From assembly GCA_958510875.1 (NCBI GenBank), contig OY294068.1:32530297-32594296 (forward strand): a stretch of DNA of 64,000 nt, written 5' to 3'. The position numbers and the translations under genes were made by a program. Origin of the DNA: Endomychus coccineus (lineage: Eukaryota > Arthropoda > Insecta > Coleoptera > Endomychidae). Below, piece by piece: positions 21,414 through 32,300 of the stretch; the first letter of the stretch is position 1, and each line of letters starts with the position of its first letter. The notes under the pieces were generated by a model. It saw nothing but the letters and a program-made list of their open reading frames with translations, was not told where the DNA came from and did no database searches.

Positions 21414-22386
21414 TCAAGTATTTGAAGGTGACGGCTCTAATTTGGCTAGTTGGCTACGTTTCCATTTCCTTTTTCGTTTAGAACCATTATCCAACGCAAT
21501 TTGCTGAAGTTTCTCAACTGCGTTGTTATAATTTTGCTGGCTCAAAGGGGCGTTCAATAATCTATTAAACGGAGCTACTTTATATCTAAATGGTGTAGAT
21601 GAATCCGCCAGGGTATACCTATTTGTTTGAGTGTTTTTTTTGTCGAAATTCAAGTGATTACCATCTTTTATAATGTTAAAGTCAAGGGAAGGAAGCTGAT
21701 TATCTGTTTCTATTTAGACAGTAAATCTCAGTGAATCAAATTGGCTATTAAGCGCAGGGCCAGATTTAGAGGTGGGCCATGGCCTAAAGGCCTCCACCAC
21801 CTAGGGGCCTGCACCAAAGATCAAGTGAAGAAAAAAACTTTGCTTATTACAGAAATCATATGACAATTATTTAATATAGTAATCAATAGTATCGTTATCA
21901 ATAGTATTGATTTGAATATTGGTAATCAATAATGAATAATATCGTCTTTTTGCGTCATTTAGTGCAACGTTTGCATGTACAGATTTTGCTATATATTTTT
22001 TGCTATTAAAAATCTATTTCTAATATCATATTCCTCTAAAATACAACATAACAAGAATATTTAAAGATCCTTGGGTTTTGACGATGTCATCGACGATTTC
22101 GCGGCGAGGAAAACTCGAAAAATACCTGTGTAAAGTTATTGATATTTATGTACTTTAAATAATATATATTGCCCACATTTTTATTACAAGACCATCATTT
22201 TAAAATGCATTAAAGTTGAATTCAGTATACAGTCGGTGTATACTGAATGAAGAAAAAATGTTATCCTCTGACATATAGGGGCCTCCATCACCTTAGATCC
22301 GGCCCTGATTAAGCGTGTTCAAAAAGCCATGTGAATCACAATCTTCACTTGTAATCGCGAAAATGTCGTCAACATACCTATATGAT
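21414..22386 (-). pseudogene. PLE-C RT C-terminal part and linker
   Basis: From 22386 downward: YRYVDDIFA (catalytic RT motif, intact), HGFLNTLN, the MITE insertion, then IETDNQLP, and the open piece 21653-21414 with TQTNRYTLADSSTPFRYKVA, the family's conserved RT-to-endonuclease region. Frames shift around the MITE and an in-frame stop precedes IETDNQ. The GIY-YIG part downstream (21180-21400) is unrecognisable except by comparison with 48600-48780. Confidence 0.75.
21755..22307. mobile_element. hAT MITE, 553 bp
   Basis: Inverted termini CAGGGCCAGATTTAGAG and the inverse of CAGGGCCGGATCTAAGG. It is flanked by a perfect 8-bp direct repeat ATTAAGCG (21747-21754 and 22308-22315), the hallmark of hAT insertion. 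No transposase fragment inside. Same terminus family as the element end at 1-121. Confidence 0.92.
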
Positions 22387-22449
22387 TGAAATACAATTAT
22401 CGCAAACGAAAATAAGAGAACGATTTTTCCTTCTTCCGGTTTTCTACTC

Positions 22450-22885
22450 TGAATCTTTTATCATGGCCACCATACCTATGATTTTCTTGAGAAATGGTAA
22501 AACACCTAACAATTTTTCTTATAAGATAATGGATAGAAAACTACATATTTTTGAAAAACCTAGAACAGTGAAATATGAAAATATACGGAATGTGATATGG
22601 GTTATATTTCAGAAATGACAATTCATACCAAAAACCTAGTTACCTCACTAGAATCTATGGAAAAAACTCTATAAAGAACCGTTTTTACCGTTTCAACAAA
22701 TCATAGGAGATATGAGACATGTTTAAAAATGGAAAATATTTCCATTTCACCCTTCATGTAAAAACGAGGCTTACTATAGAAATTTTGTTTACGGCTTCGT
22801 AAGTAGCCAGGGGTCACGAAAACGGCAACGCTGTTTCTCTAATGATAACCGAGATACCACGTAAAACAATTTAAAATGGGACACG
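22450..22885 (-). repeat. Dispersed repeat, minus copy (inverse at 18500-18730)
   Basis: The longer of two inverted copies; see 18500-18730. The 78-codon frame at 22382-22618 lies inside it and has no protein resemblance. Confidence 0.6.
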
Positions 22886-23013
22886 ATGTACATACTACTA
22901 TCCGTGTGAAAATTCATCACTACAGAATAAGAATTATTACTGTGTTCGGTGTCGCCATCTGGTACACAAGTCGTCTAACATTCCCCCTAACTTTTGTAAA
23001 TTTTGAGAAATCT

Positions 23014-23975
23014 GAATTTATTTATTTATTTATTTACGGACATGCCATTTTACAAAAGAAAAACATAAATATTTAAGACTAATACTAATACTAAGTTACA
23101 ACAAATTTATAACAAATCTATAACAAATTTATGTGCCTCATTTGATTTTTGAATGAATGTGCAAATGTATCGAATAGATCAATGATTTCACTATTTTTAT
23201 TTGCCAATTTAACTATCCTTGTAATTGGCTCATTTTGGCCATAATTCGTACTGTGATGAGGAACCGTGAACAATTCTGAAATTCTTGTTCTACTGAAATT
23301 TGCATTCAGATTAAAGAGTTCAATTGAATTAGGACAACTTATAGCTCCATTAATAACCTTGTGCAGAAATCTCAAGTCTATTTCAGCTCTTCGATGTTCC
23401 AAACTTGATAAATTCAAGATGTTCAAAATGTCAGAATATTCATAGTTTCCTCTTTGATATCCAAGTTTGAATGCACATGACCTCAAGAATTTATTTTGAA
23501 CTCTCTCGATTCTATTGATATCCGCTTTATAAAATGGACACCATATTATACAATTATATTCAATAACTGATCGAACAAGAGAGCAGTATAATATTTTAGA
23601 AGTGTATAGGGAAAATTTGTCTGAAGATCTTGCAATGAAGCCCAATAATTCAAATGATTTATAAACAATATTATCAATGTTATGATCATCAAATAGCAGC
23701 TGTGTTGTATTACTTCTGATATATCATTAATAAATAATAAAAAGAGTAGTGGACCTATATGGGATCCCCAGATGTTACAGAAATTTCTGATGACACAGAA
23801 CCAGCATATTTGACACACTGAGTTCTACCTCTCAAATAAGATCCGATCCAGTTCAGAAAGATACTGTCAATGCCTAACGCACAGATTTTTGGATTTAGAA
23901 GGTCAGGATTGACTCTATCAAATGCTTCGGAAAAGTCAGTATAAATAGAGTCACAATGCTTCAATTTCTTTGTCG
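23014..23975 (-). mobile_element. Jockey/R1-type LINE, 5'-truncated, with (TAAA)n tail
   Basis: The minus-strand LINE 3' part ends in an (ATTT)n run at about 23018-23036, i.e. a (TAAA)n tail on the element strand. Its 5' truncation is near 23975. Confidence 0.8.
23118..23964 (-). pseudogene. LINE ORF2 C-terminal half (RT fingers/palm to C-terminus)
   Basis: Three overlapping frames reconstruct a LINE RT. At 23964-23755: YTDFSEAFDRVNPDLL and SYLRGRTQ, then a SGVPQGS equivalent (SGDP / GSHIGPLLFLLFINDIS) with a frameshift. At 23645-23118 follows the post-RT region (YCSLVRSVIEYNCIIWCPF, IERVQNKFLR, LEHRRAEIDLRFLHKVINGA). The FADD catalytic motif itself is lost in the frameshifted stretch near 23690. 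Inactive. Confidence 0.85.
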
Positions 23976-25014
23976 GACATCTACTCGTAGATGGCGTTAG
24001 ATACTATGGTTCTCTCTAGCATTGTGCTAGTCGGTTTATTTATACATTATTTATATCATTGACGTAATAATTTCAGCAACATTGCATTGTTCAAATATAT
24101 TAATGCTATATTTCATAATGAACTTCTCGATTAACAAAATTGGTATAGGAATTAGTTCAGTGCATTCGAATGCATGAATATTGGACCCAGCTCTGAAACA
24201 CAGCGAATTATAAATTTTTAAGAAAATCAATTTGGCACTGAAACGGCTGGTACTGAAATGTCCTGGAGCTGAATCGGGCTATGATGAAACGACGGTGCTG
24301 AAACGTACTAGACCAACTTCTATTATAAATTAATAAGTTATACTGTTTCCACAGATTGCTTTTCCGATAACTGTTTGTCCATTTTACTACTTCGAGATCT
24401 GTCTGTCGGGCCATCATTTTAGAAATTACGTTATTCTTTCATTACGATGAAGATAAAAATCCACGTTTGATACAGTTTTACTGCAATTTTCGTTATTCAA
24501 TCCCATTAAATCGGTCTAGATAAACCGATAATAAAATATAACGTGGTTGTATAAGCTTATTACAAGCCCTTGAAACCCATAAGTGGAATGTCAAACTGAA
24601 GAGAAAAACAAAATTTGTTTGGTTACGCTAAAATTGTATTTGACGGGTGAAACTATAGAATATTCATATTTATAAGGAAAATACGGAATGAAGAGAAAGT
24701 GAATAACTGAGTATTTTCTAGAACCTTCAAGCTTCATTATACTTATTTCTTCGATGAATGGGTTAGATTAATATGAAAGCTCTCAACTGGAGATGCAATT
24801 TCTTACTAATCCGTCTTAGAAACTTCCATTGAAGTTGCTATACTGCTAATGATAATGTCTTAATTCTTAATCCATAGGGTACTATAAATATATATTTTGT
24901 TGAATCAAAATATATTCGGAATACGTTATCACTTCCACTATACGAAGTATAATCGGTCCGAAAAATATTCCAGATGCATATATACGATTTGAACATTTCT
25001 GAATTGATCTAGAT
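23976..25014. other. No gene seen
   Basis: AT-rich, with only short frames such as 24208-24417, which shows no family pattern. It ends at the hAT target-site copy ATCTAGAT (25007-25014). Confidence 0.35.
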
Positions 25015-25168
25015 CAGGGGTCTCCAAACTACGGCACGCGGGCCAAATCTGGCCCGCCAGTGTCATCAATCCGACCCGCGACAGCTAATGGCTTATTGTT
25101 GTTGTGTTAAGTTGGATAAAAAGATCCAAATTGATAATAACTCGGTTTTATTTACTTGCTAGGTAGAG

Positions 25169-25413
25169 CCATAGTCGAGGTATACCAGGTCTGCCGGAGC
25201 CTCCGTTCCATCGTTTCTCGCGCTGGGTGACGTCACCCAGCTCCTCCAATCACAACCTTGATCTCATCAGCTCGTCGCCGGCACGTAACAACATCATATT
25301 ATGTCGTCGTGTATGACATTGAATAAACGAAATAAACGACCAATCAGATTGCACTACAATTTTAAAAAGAGTAGAAGGGAGGCTCCGGCAGACCTGGTAT
25401 ACTTTGACTATGG
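25169..25413. mobile_element. 245-bp MITE with 35-bp terminal inverted repeats
   Basis: Left end CCATAGTCGAGGTATACCAG and right end (inverse) CCATAGTCAAAGTATACCAG, both followed by GTCTGCCGGAGCCTCC. Flanks are GTAGAG and GTAAAG, a possible imperfect 6-bp duplication. The interior is non-coding. It lies within the hAT element's left part. Confidence 0.75.
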
Positions 25414-25548
25414 GTAAAGCTTATTGACAAGTAAAATACGCAGAAAATTCAACTTAAGCATAATAACTAACAAATAATTGAAATGAATCAACATTATGAA
25501 TATTGTAGCATAAAAATATATAACATATACGCATTATAACATGTAAAA

Positions 25549-26222
25549 TACCTTGAATAGAAGTCTTCCGCGGATAGCTAATCTTGAAAAATGTTGGCTT
25601 CCGGATGGATTCCTCGTCGCAATAGCTCGACTTGATGCCGACGTTTCTCCAACCATTACAGGTGGCATCTTCAAGGCAGGCTTGAGGCTTGAACTGAAAC
25701 TGGTTCTACTAGTTTTTGTAGCCGTATTTATTGTAGGAAAATCCTTCACGCTACACAGTTCACTGCCTTTAGTCCGGTGGTTAACTTCGTTCCGGCAGCC
25801 GACCCTGCCGTTGTGCGATCATGTGCGAAGTGAAATTTTCGAGGATGGGTTTCCAAATGTTGGGAAGGTAATATTCTGAGTCAGGGTTCGGATTATTCGG
25901 ATGTTCAGGATTTCTATAGCTTCAAGGATTTTTCGCTGATATAAGTTTGGGGCTCGGGCTAGAATTTTAGTATCTTCAGAAAGGATTTGATGATTAGTGT
26001 CAAACTTGTGCTCCGCAAGTGCAGATATACTGGTATCACGAAGCCTTGTACAGCGCTCATGTTCTTTCACACGAGTAGCTACTGTACGACCTGTTTCACC
26101 AATGTAGACTTCATCGCAATAACAGGGAATACTGTAAACACCTTCTAAGTGAAGAGGATGAAGGGGATCTTTGATAGGTTTGTAAAACTGAGATAATTTT
26201 GGAAGTGTGGAAAAACGGGTAG
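25549..26222 (-). mobile_element. PLE-A copy 2 (short 3' piece)
   Basis: Same family as 283-2556: 3' UTR (25549-25868) and coding 3' end. Frames at 26222-25870 read TRFSTLPKLSQFYKPIK, DPLHPLHLEGVYSIPCYC, then EVYIGETGRTV and VKEHERCTRLRD, i.e. the GIY-YIG domain, ending KILEAIEIL. It retains the 14-residue linker missing in copy 1; one frameshift comes after EAIEIL. It inserted just past the hAT transposase C-terminus. Confidence 0.85.
25636..25678 (-). ncRNA. Hammerhead-like motif in PLE-A copy 2 (core mutated)
   Basis: Same layout as 368-410, but the box reads TTGAAGA instead of CTGAAGA (C3 changed to T), so it is probably inactive. GAAAC and the GTC-GGCA segment are kept. Confidence 0.5.
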
Positions 26223-26234
26223 CTACTGAGATTT

Positions 26235-27675
26235 ATGTAATTGTGATTTTCAACTGACAATGGCTTGTAGTTGTGTACTAATTATAAAAGAGGTTTAAGA
26301 TGCTCATCGGTTAACCTAGATCTGTGAACATTCTTTGTGTACTTTATTTTGGTGAATGTTTTCTCACAAATAGAAAACGAGCACACGAGCTAATTTATGC
26401 AAATTATCAAAATTTACCAGTGGAAGACTCTTATAAAACAAATATGAGTTTTGATATTATTATCATATAACTACACTGTAATGTCAGTATCACAAGGATT
26501 TTGAAAAATCTTAATTTCATTCGCAATGACATCAAAGTCTGAGAAACGATCATCAAAATTTATCTTCAAAGCACTCAAAGCTTCGATTGCAAGATCGACG
26601 GGAAACTCAGTCTCAGTAGTGTGGCTGAATATTCCACATGTTTTGAAATGTGTGAAAATTTTTTACGTAATTGTGATTGGAACCGTATTATTTTCTGTAT
26701 GATATGTCATTTTGATCCAATCTTTTCAATAAACTCGCGAAATTGTTGGTGATTCAGTCCAGTGGATCTGATGAAATTAACAACTGATAGGTACGACTGG
26801 TTTTAGAACTTCAGACATATCCAAACATTTCCCGCACAAGGACTGTTGATGAATGATACAATGTACGACTAATGTTTTTGAACCACCATGATTTTCTTCA
26901 GCCTTTGACACAAGAGCAATCACTCCTTTATTCTTACCACACATATTTTTGCCTCCATCAGTAGTAATAGATTCCAAGTTTTTCCATCCACGGTTCTTTT
27001 TATCAATGTCATTTTCAACTCCCTTATAAATATCTTCCCCAGTAGTCGTGCCGTGAATAACGAAATCAAGAAGTTCTTCATACTCTTCATACCTTTGATC
27101 TACTCCTCGAATAAAAATCAACACCTGAGCAGTATCTGACACATCCGTTGACTTATCCAAGGCCAGAGAAAATCACTCAAGATGTCCATTCTTGTCAAGA
27201 CATTTGAGATGATATATTTTCTGCGATGTCTTCTACTCTTCAAGCCACGGTGTTTGCTTTAAACTGTCAGTTTTAAATAAATTTACCTTTTCGGGGCACA
27301 CTTCTTCGGCTACTGCAATTACGCATTCTTTGATCATTTCTCCATCGGTGAATGGTTTTCCATGTTTCGGAATTTCAAGAGCCACACGAAAGCTGACACG
27401 AGAGCCTCTTGTTCAGTATTGAGTTTCGTAAACAAAGATTGCTGCGATTTCAATCCGCGCTTCAAAGCTTCAAATTTTTCTGTTCGCAAACTTCCTGTAT
27501 ATTTTGATAATATTTTGTTTCATAATGACGTTTAATGTTATATTCTTTGAGAACGGCTATGGTTTCGTTGCAAATGAAACATAGTGCCTTCTTACTGGAC
27601 TCAATTACGAAATATTGAAAGTTCCATTGATCTTTGAATGTTCTGCATTCACTGTCTACTTTTCGCTTCTTTTAC
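26235..27675 (-). pseudogene. hAT transposase remnant (GTF2IRD2/ZBED-like subgroup)
   Basis: Read 5' to 3' on the minus strand over several frames. A BED-type finger comes first (WNFQYFV…ALCFICNETIAV…NIKRHYETK). Then TEQEA-like and HGKPFTDGEMI-like pieces and KCLDKNGH. The open part (27160-26777) has the first catalytic region LDKSTDVSDTAQ, ITTDGGKNMCGK, and the hAT C/H motif HCIIHQQSLCGK. Beyond it are FIRSTGLNHQQFREFIE, DLAIEALSALKINFDDRF, and the C-terminal dimerisation segment CEKTFTKIKYTKN, HRSRLTDEHLK. The start codon is lost (TAA directly upstream of KKRKVDSECRTF). At least two stops and several frameshifts make it inactive. Confidence 0.85.
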
Positions 27676-28296
27676 GTACTATCACCTAAATACAAAAAAC
27701 ACACAAAAACAACAAGTCAAATCAAAATACTTTTACGAAGATGTCTTTTAAACATGCAAACACGTTGCAAGGAGCTACGCACTACTTTATTTCATAACAG
27801 ACAGTTTCGTTTCCTTCGCGTTCTTTAGGTGGACTGACGCTAGCCTTTTTATACTCCAATAACTGCCATCTAGAACTGAGTGGAATACATCAGAACCTTC
27901 TCGAAACAACGAGATTATTCGCGAATGTTTAATTGTTACTGCGTTTTCGAAAGTACTTGTAGCGCTATTTGTTAGCGATAAAGGGTACTAACACTACCTT
28001 TTTCCTCATGTAACCACCAGGTGTCATCAAGTGACGCGATTGTAACAATAAGGTATACAACAGTAATTGTACTAGCAAATTTAGCAATGTATGCTCGTTC
28101 ACCGTGTACTCGGCGACTAGTCTAGAAATTATAGATAATGGCAGAAGAATTAGAACGGTTTTGGCCCTTAGAACTTACTGGGATGAGTAGTATAGCCCTG
28201 AAGCTTGAAAGTTTGAGGACCCCTGCTCTAGGCGATCTACACATCTACTACTATCTACTACTAACTATACTATCTTGTGACATATGGGATGCATTA

Positions 28297-28510
28297 TCCC
28301 ATTTATTGTCAACATTACTCTTATAGATTTGGAAAATTCTCCACGGGCAATGTATTTCTTCAATTATTTCCAACATCGTTTTAGGGAGTCTTAGAAATTA
28401 TGTCATTAGAAATGCATTCACTCCAATAATTGCCAAAATTACTCTAGGGGATTTAGGAACTGTGTCATTACGAATTCATTCATTCACAATATTTCTCTAC
28501 GGCATTTCAC
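28297..28510. repeat. Degenerate tandem repeat, about 66-bp unit, three units
   Basis: Units begin at about 28300, 28362 and 28428: 'ttattgtcaacattactctt', 'attatttccaacatcgtttt', 'aattgccaaaattactctag', each followed by an 'ag(t/a)tttgg/gtcttag/gatttag' block and, in the last two, 'tgtcatta(g/c)'. The match is loose. Confidence 0.35.
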
Positions 28511-29147
28511 CATGGGGAATGCATTGAATTCATTTTTTATAATTCTATTGATTATTACTCGTAGCAATTTGTTCGAATAAGTTGTGGCCTCAGGAATCCT
28601 GAACGTTGATATATTATTATCGATTCAAATTGGCTTCTGTTTGACATTGTTGAATTCCGACTAACGAATGAGCTGGCTTCTAAGCCGCATGAGCTGGGTG
28701 TTAATCCGCATCAGCAGTTTCTCAACTGAAACATCGAATGTCCCCTAGATGAAACTGTCGGTGCATTAGCTGTTTATGTTTATAATGAGTTGGGTAAAAG
28801 GCGATTTATTCCTTTGAAAGCCACAGAAAGAACTGATCTAATTTAAATAGTTGAATTGATACTCTAACATAGATATGTTTAAAGTGGTCATTTTTGTATT
28901 AATTGTATACGCATTTATTTGATGGCGTTTCTACAATATTGGAAAGTATTTGGTGCAATTTCGATCAATTGGTATTATAATTGTACACCCTTGAAAAAAA
29001 ACAACTTCATTATCTTTGTTTATTTTCACATAAATAGTAGTCGAATTGCCAATGTCCCTCTGTAAAATTCAAAATATTGAGCTCATAAAAAATGCAGTAA
29101 TAGTTCAAGATATGAATGTAAGATGTCGGGTCAATCAAATTGACATT
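28511..29147. other. No gene seen
   Basis: No ORF or repeat partner recognised. Confidence 0.3.
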
Positions 29148-29355
29148 TAAGTAATAAATCAATATTTCTAACTTATAAAGTTATTGAAATAAAACCACTA
29201 ATTTACACTGAATAAACAATGAATGTTTTATTATCCACTATTGCTTGCATATTTTTCAACACACAGTGTCATCATCTGAGCTGAGTTACAAACTTGAGTT
29301 TATTCATTGTTTATTTAGTATACATTAGTGGTTTTATTTCCATAACTTTGTAAGT
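29148..29355. repeat. Short inverted-repeat element with a hammerhead-like centre
   Basis: Arms of about 57 bp: 'aacttataaagttattgaaa' / 'taaaaccactaatttacact' on the left, inverted on the right ('agtggttttatttccataac', 'tttgtaagtt'). Between them, minus strand 29243-29282 reads AGCT, CAGATGA, TG, ACAC-TGT-GTGT, T, GAAA, …GC. This resembles a hammerhead core with U4 changed to A. It may be a miniature derivative of a PLE 3' end. Confidence 0.45.
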
Positions 29356-32300
29356 TAAAAATTAATTTACACATTCTTAATGCCGAAACTATTCAATCGG
29401 AATATTTCTCGTTGCCAGATAACTATGGTGAGGTTTCTATACTCTAGATCGGTTAGTAACATTACAAACCAATAGTTCCGAACAGCTTCCGGATGAGCAA
29501 GCGATACCCTTGTCGATGGTGTTATTAAGTTTGGTAATTCAACGGCGTCAATAGGGTTTCTTTTCATTTCTCCAGAGTCCACAGCCTATTTCACCACTGT
29601 TATTGAATTGTAAGATTTGTACAACTAACTACCCATTTAAGGTAATTTATGTTATTTATGCACTCTATGTTTTAATTATAAGAATACAATAAATGATATA
29701 TAAACATAAATCATGAGCACCGATATAAAAATACATATTTACAAATTCAAACGATGCAATATATATTATTAAGAAACCTCTTTTGATTTATTTTGCCCCA
29801 CGTTGTGGTGACAATTGTTAAGAAAAGGTCTGTTTAGCTTATTATTTATTATGAATTATTTGATTAATTTGATTCTTTCAATGTTTTGAATTCTACCGGC
29901 TAGCTTTCTTATTGTATTTTATTTATTTTGAATCTTATGTTTGTTTTGAATTGAATAATGAATTTTTACCTTTTTATTTTTATATTGAATTATATATGGA
30001 ATTAAACACAATGTTTTTTGAATGTTAAAACTTTTAATATTTAAATTTCTATGACTCTAATTTATCTCGTGTATCAATTTTTACAATGTTATGTTCAAAT
30101 AGATCTATGATCTAACCTCAAAATTATTTACTATTTATCTTTGTTTACAAAGTTATAATCTACAATCTTTCTTTCAGATTTACAGACAGATAATAATACA
30201 ATGGAGAAATAATAAATAAACTTACGTTTAGTTTATATCCAAGAATGTTTTAAAATGTAGGCAATGTTCACTTGGCTTGATCTTCTTATTAATTTGATAA
30301 TTCACTTTAACCGTAGATACACAATTTCTCTGCTATTCACAATAAACACAGGTAAACTATGGTTACTTCTTTTGAAATCAGGAACTGTTGAAAATTATTA
30401 ACTTGGTTTTATTCTTTCTATTAAAGATACAAAACTCTTTAATGATGTTTGGAACTTTATCGAAGGCTGGCTATCGTTCAATGTTACTTATGAATTGTAG
30501 GTTATTGTAACCTTTAAACTTTGTTCGGAGACTTGGAACACTACTTGACTTGTAGAAATTATTTTTTTGCTTCGGTTACTTTCAACCTTACGAAGCTACT
30601 GGAACACTTGGGTTCACCGATGTTTATCCATTAAACTAAGGTTATGGAAACTTTAAGAGTTGCTTGAGTACCTTGACTCTTCAGATGTTGATGGCTAACT
30701 GACTTGGCTTGTCTTCAGATGCCTTTTATAGGCCTTCAAAACCGATGCTACTTGATGTCATATTCAACCTATGAGGTGCTTTCTTTACCTATCTAGAATG
30801 CTTGGATGATTGTTGCAAAACTGACATAAGTTTACATTGTTATCAGTCTGACGTTTATAATCCGTCTCGACCAATCAGAATTTGGTATTCTATAAATTTT
30901 GGATTATTGGAGATTTTCAACTTATTTTAAATGGTGATGATTCCTTCTTCTTAAATTAATATTGCCTACATTTTTCCACACACTTTGTTATAAGATAACC
31001 TATGATTAGGTTATTATTAATATGATTATTCCAATAATTATTATAAATTTGACAGTTTTCATTCTTAAAAACTAATACATAATATAATATATCAATCACA
31101 TTTCTTTAACATTATATAACTCAAATTTGCTAATCCTAACTTATATCTATAACATTTTTCAATAGTTTGTGCTATCTCATGATAGTTTTTGTAATCATTT
31201 TAATTATGATTTCTGCCTTCGTAACACTGTACGTTCATTCACTTTCACTGAAGTTCTTGTTTTACATTTCTAATTCTAATTACATTGTTGTTTATTATGT
31301 TTTACATTGTTTATTATATTATACTAACTATTATTCAACTTTTAATATTGTTTTTAATCCCATATAGTATCTTTTTATTAATCTTTTCTTATTTTCAATG
31401 TTCGGTAAGTTCTAATTTTTATCAGTTTTGTTGTTTAGGAAATGAAATCATAACAATATATACACATACGAATGAATAAGGAAGACTTCAAAATTTTATT
31501 TTTATTTTTTTTTAATTATTAATTTATTACTGCTCACATGAATCATACATATCGGTGTAATAAAATGTTCATAAGACACCTGAGCGTACTCATATTGCTA
31601 ACTAACCTAAACTAAAATCCTATTCATATAGAGGTATTTTGCACAATATCAGTGGTGTCATTTGAAATTGAAGAATTTCTTCGCCAATTTGCTTATTCAA
31701 AATAAAATATAGATTACTGTAGCGACATTAAGCTACTGGAGTGTTAACAAACAACTTGTGTATAAATTCTCACATTACGCGGCTCATCATAACCTTCTTG
31801 TCTAGTTGACGCCGATTCCATCTCTACACCGTCCCCTCATTTTGATTATACTTATTTTTCAATTCGTGTGGTTGGTTAATCACTTCCCTGTCTACACTGA
31901 GAAGGCTCCATTGCGTCATACAAATTCATAGGATAAATAATGCAAACGTAGACAGAAAAGCAATGGTAATTGATATCAATTCGCCGATCAATGCTTTGTT
32001 AATAATTGCTTACCTATCGAACTGTTCTTAAATTTGCTTCGCGAAAATTTTGTAGTTGATTTTTGACATAAGTTTACAGTTCAGATTGTGTTAGTTTTTT
32101 GTTGCTAGCCTTTAGAGGTTACATTTTCTGAATGGTTTCTACTGGAGAAGCAAATCAACTTTCCGAAAGAACTGGTTGGTCGTATCACTGTAAGCTAGAA
32201 AATGTTCCGCGTTGAACCAATATGAACGGCAACCGTTGCAACCAGAATCAGTCAAATAAAGAAAAGTGTGGATTGATAGATAGAGAGCTCTGATTTTGGA

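Larger units (their letters stand above)
20835..22386 (-). mobile_element. PLE-C copy 1 (5'-truncated, interrupted by a hAT MITE)
   Basis: Minus-strand Penelope-like copy from its 3' tail (near 20835, 'ttgataagaaataatca') to a 5' truncation at about 22386, just upstream of the YRYVDDIFA codons. A 553-bp hAT MITE (21755-22307) sits inside with a perfect 8-bp duplication. Removing it rejoins the RT thumb/linker frame. Related copies: 46059-46590 and 48600-49440. Confidence 0.8.
25015..28225 (-). mobile_element. hAT element (3.2 kb) with degenerate transposase and nested insertions
   Basis: Left terminus CAGGGGTCTCCAAACT at 25015 and right terminus AGTTTGAGGACCCCTG ending at 28225, 14 of 16 positions complementary. 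Flanking octamers are ATCTAGAT (25007-25014) and CTCTAGGC (28226-28233), sharing TCTAG; hAT elements of this type favour nTCTAGAn targets. The transposase remnant lies on the minus strand at about 26235-27675. A MITE (25169-25413) and a PLE-A copy (25549-26222) are nested inside. Confidence 0.85.
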
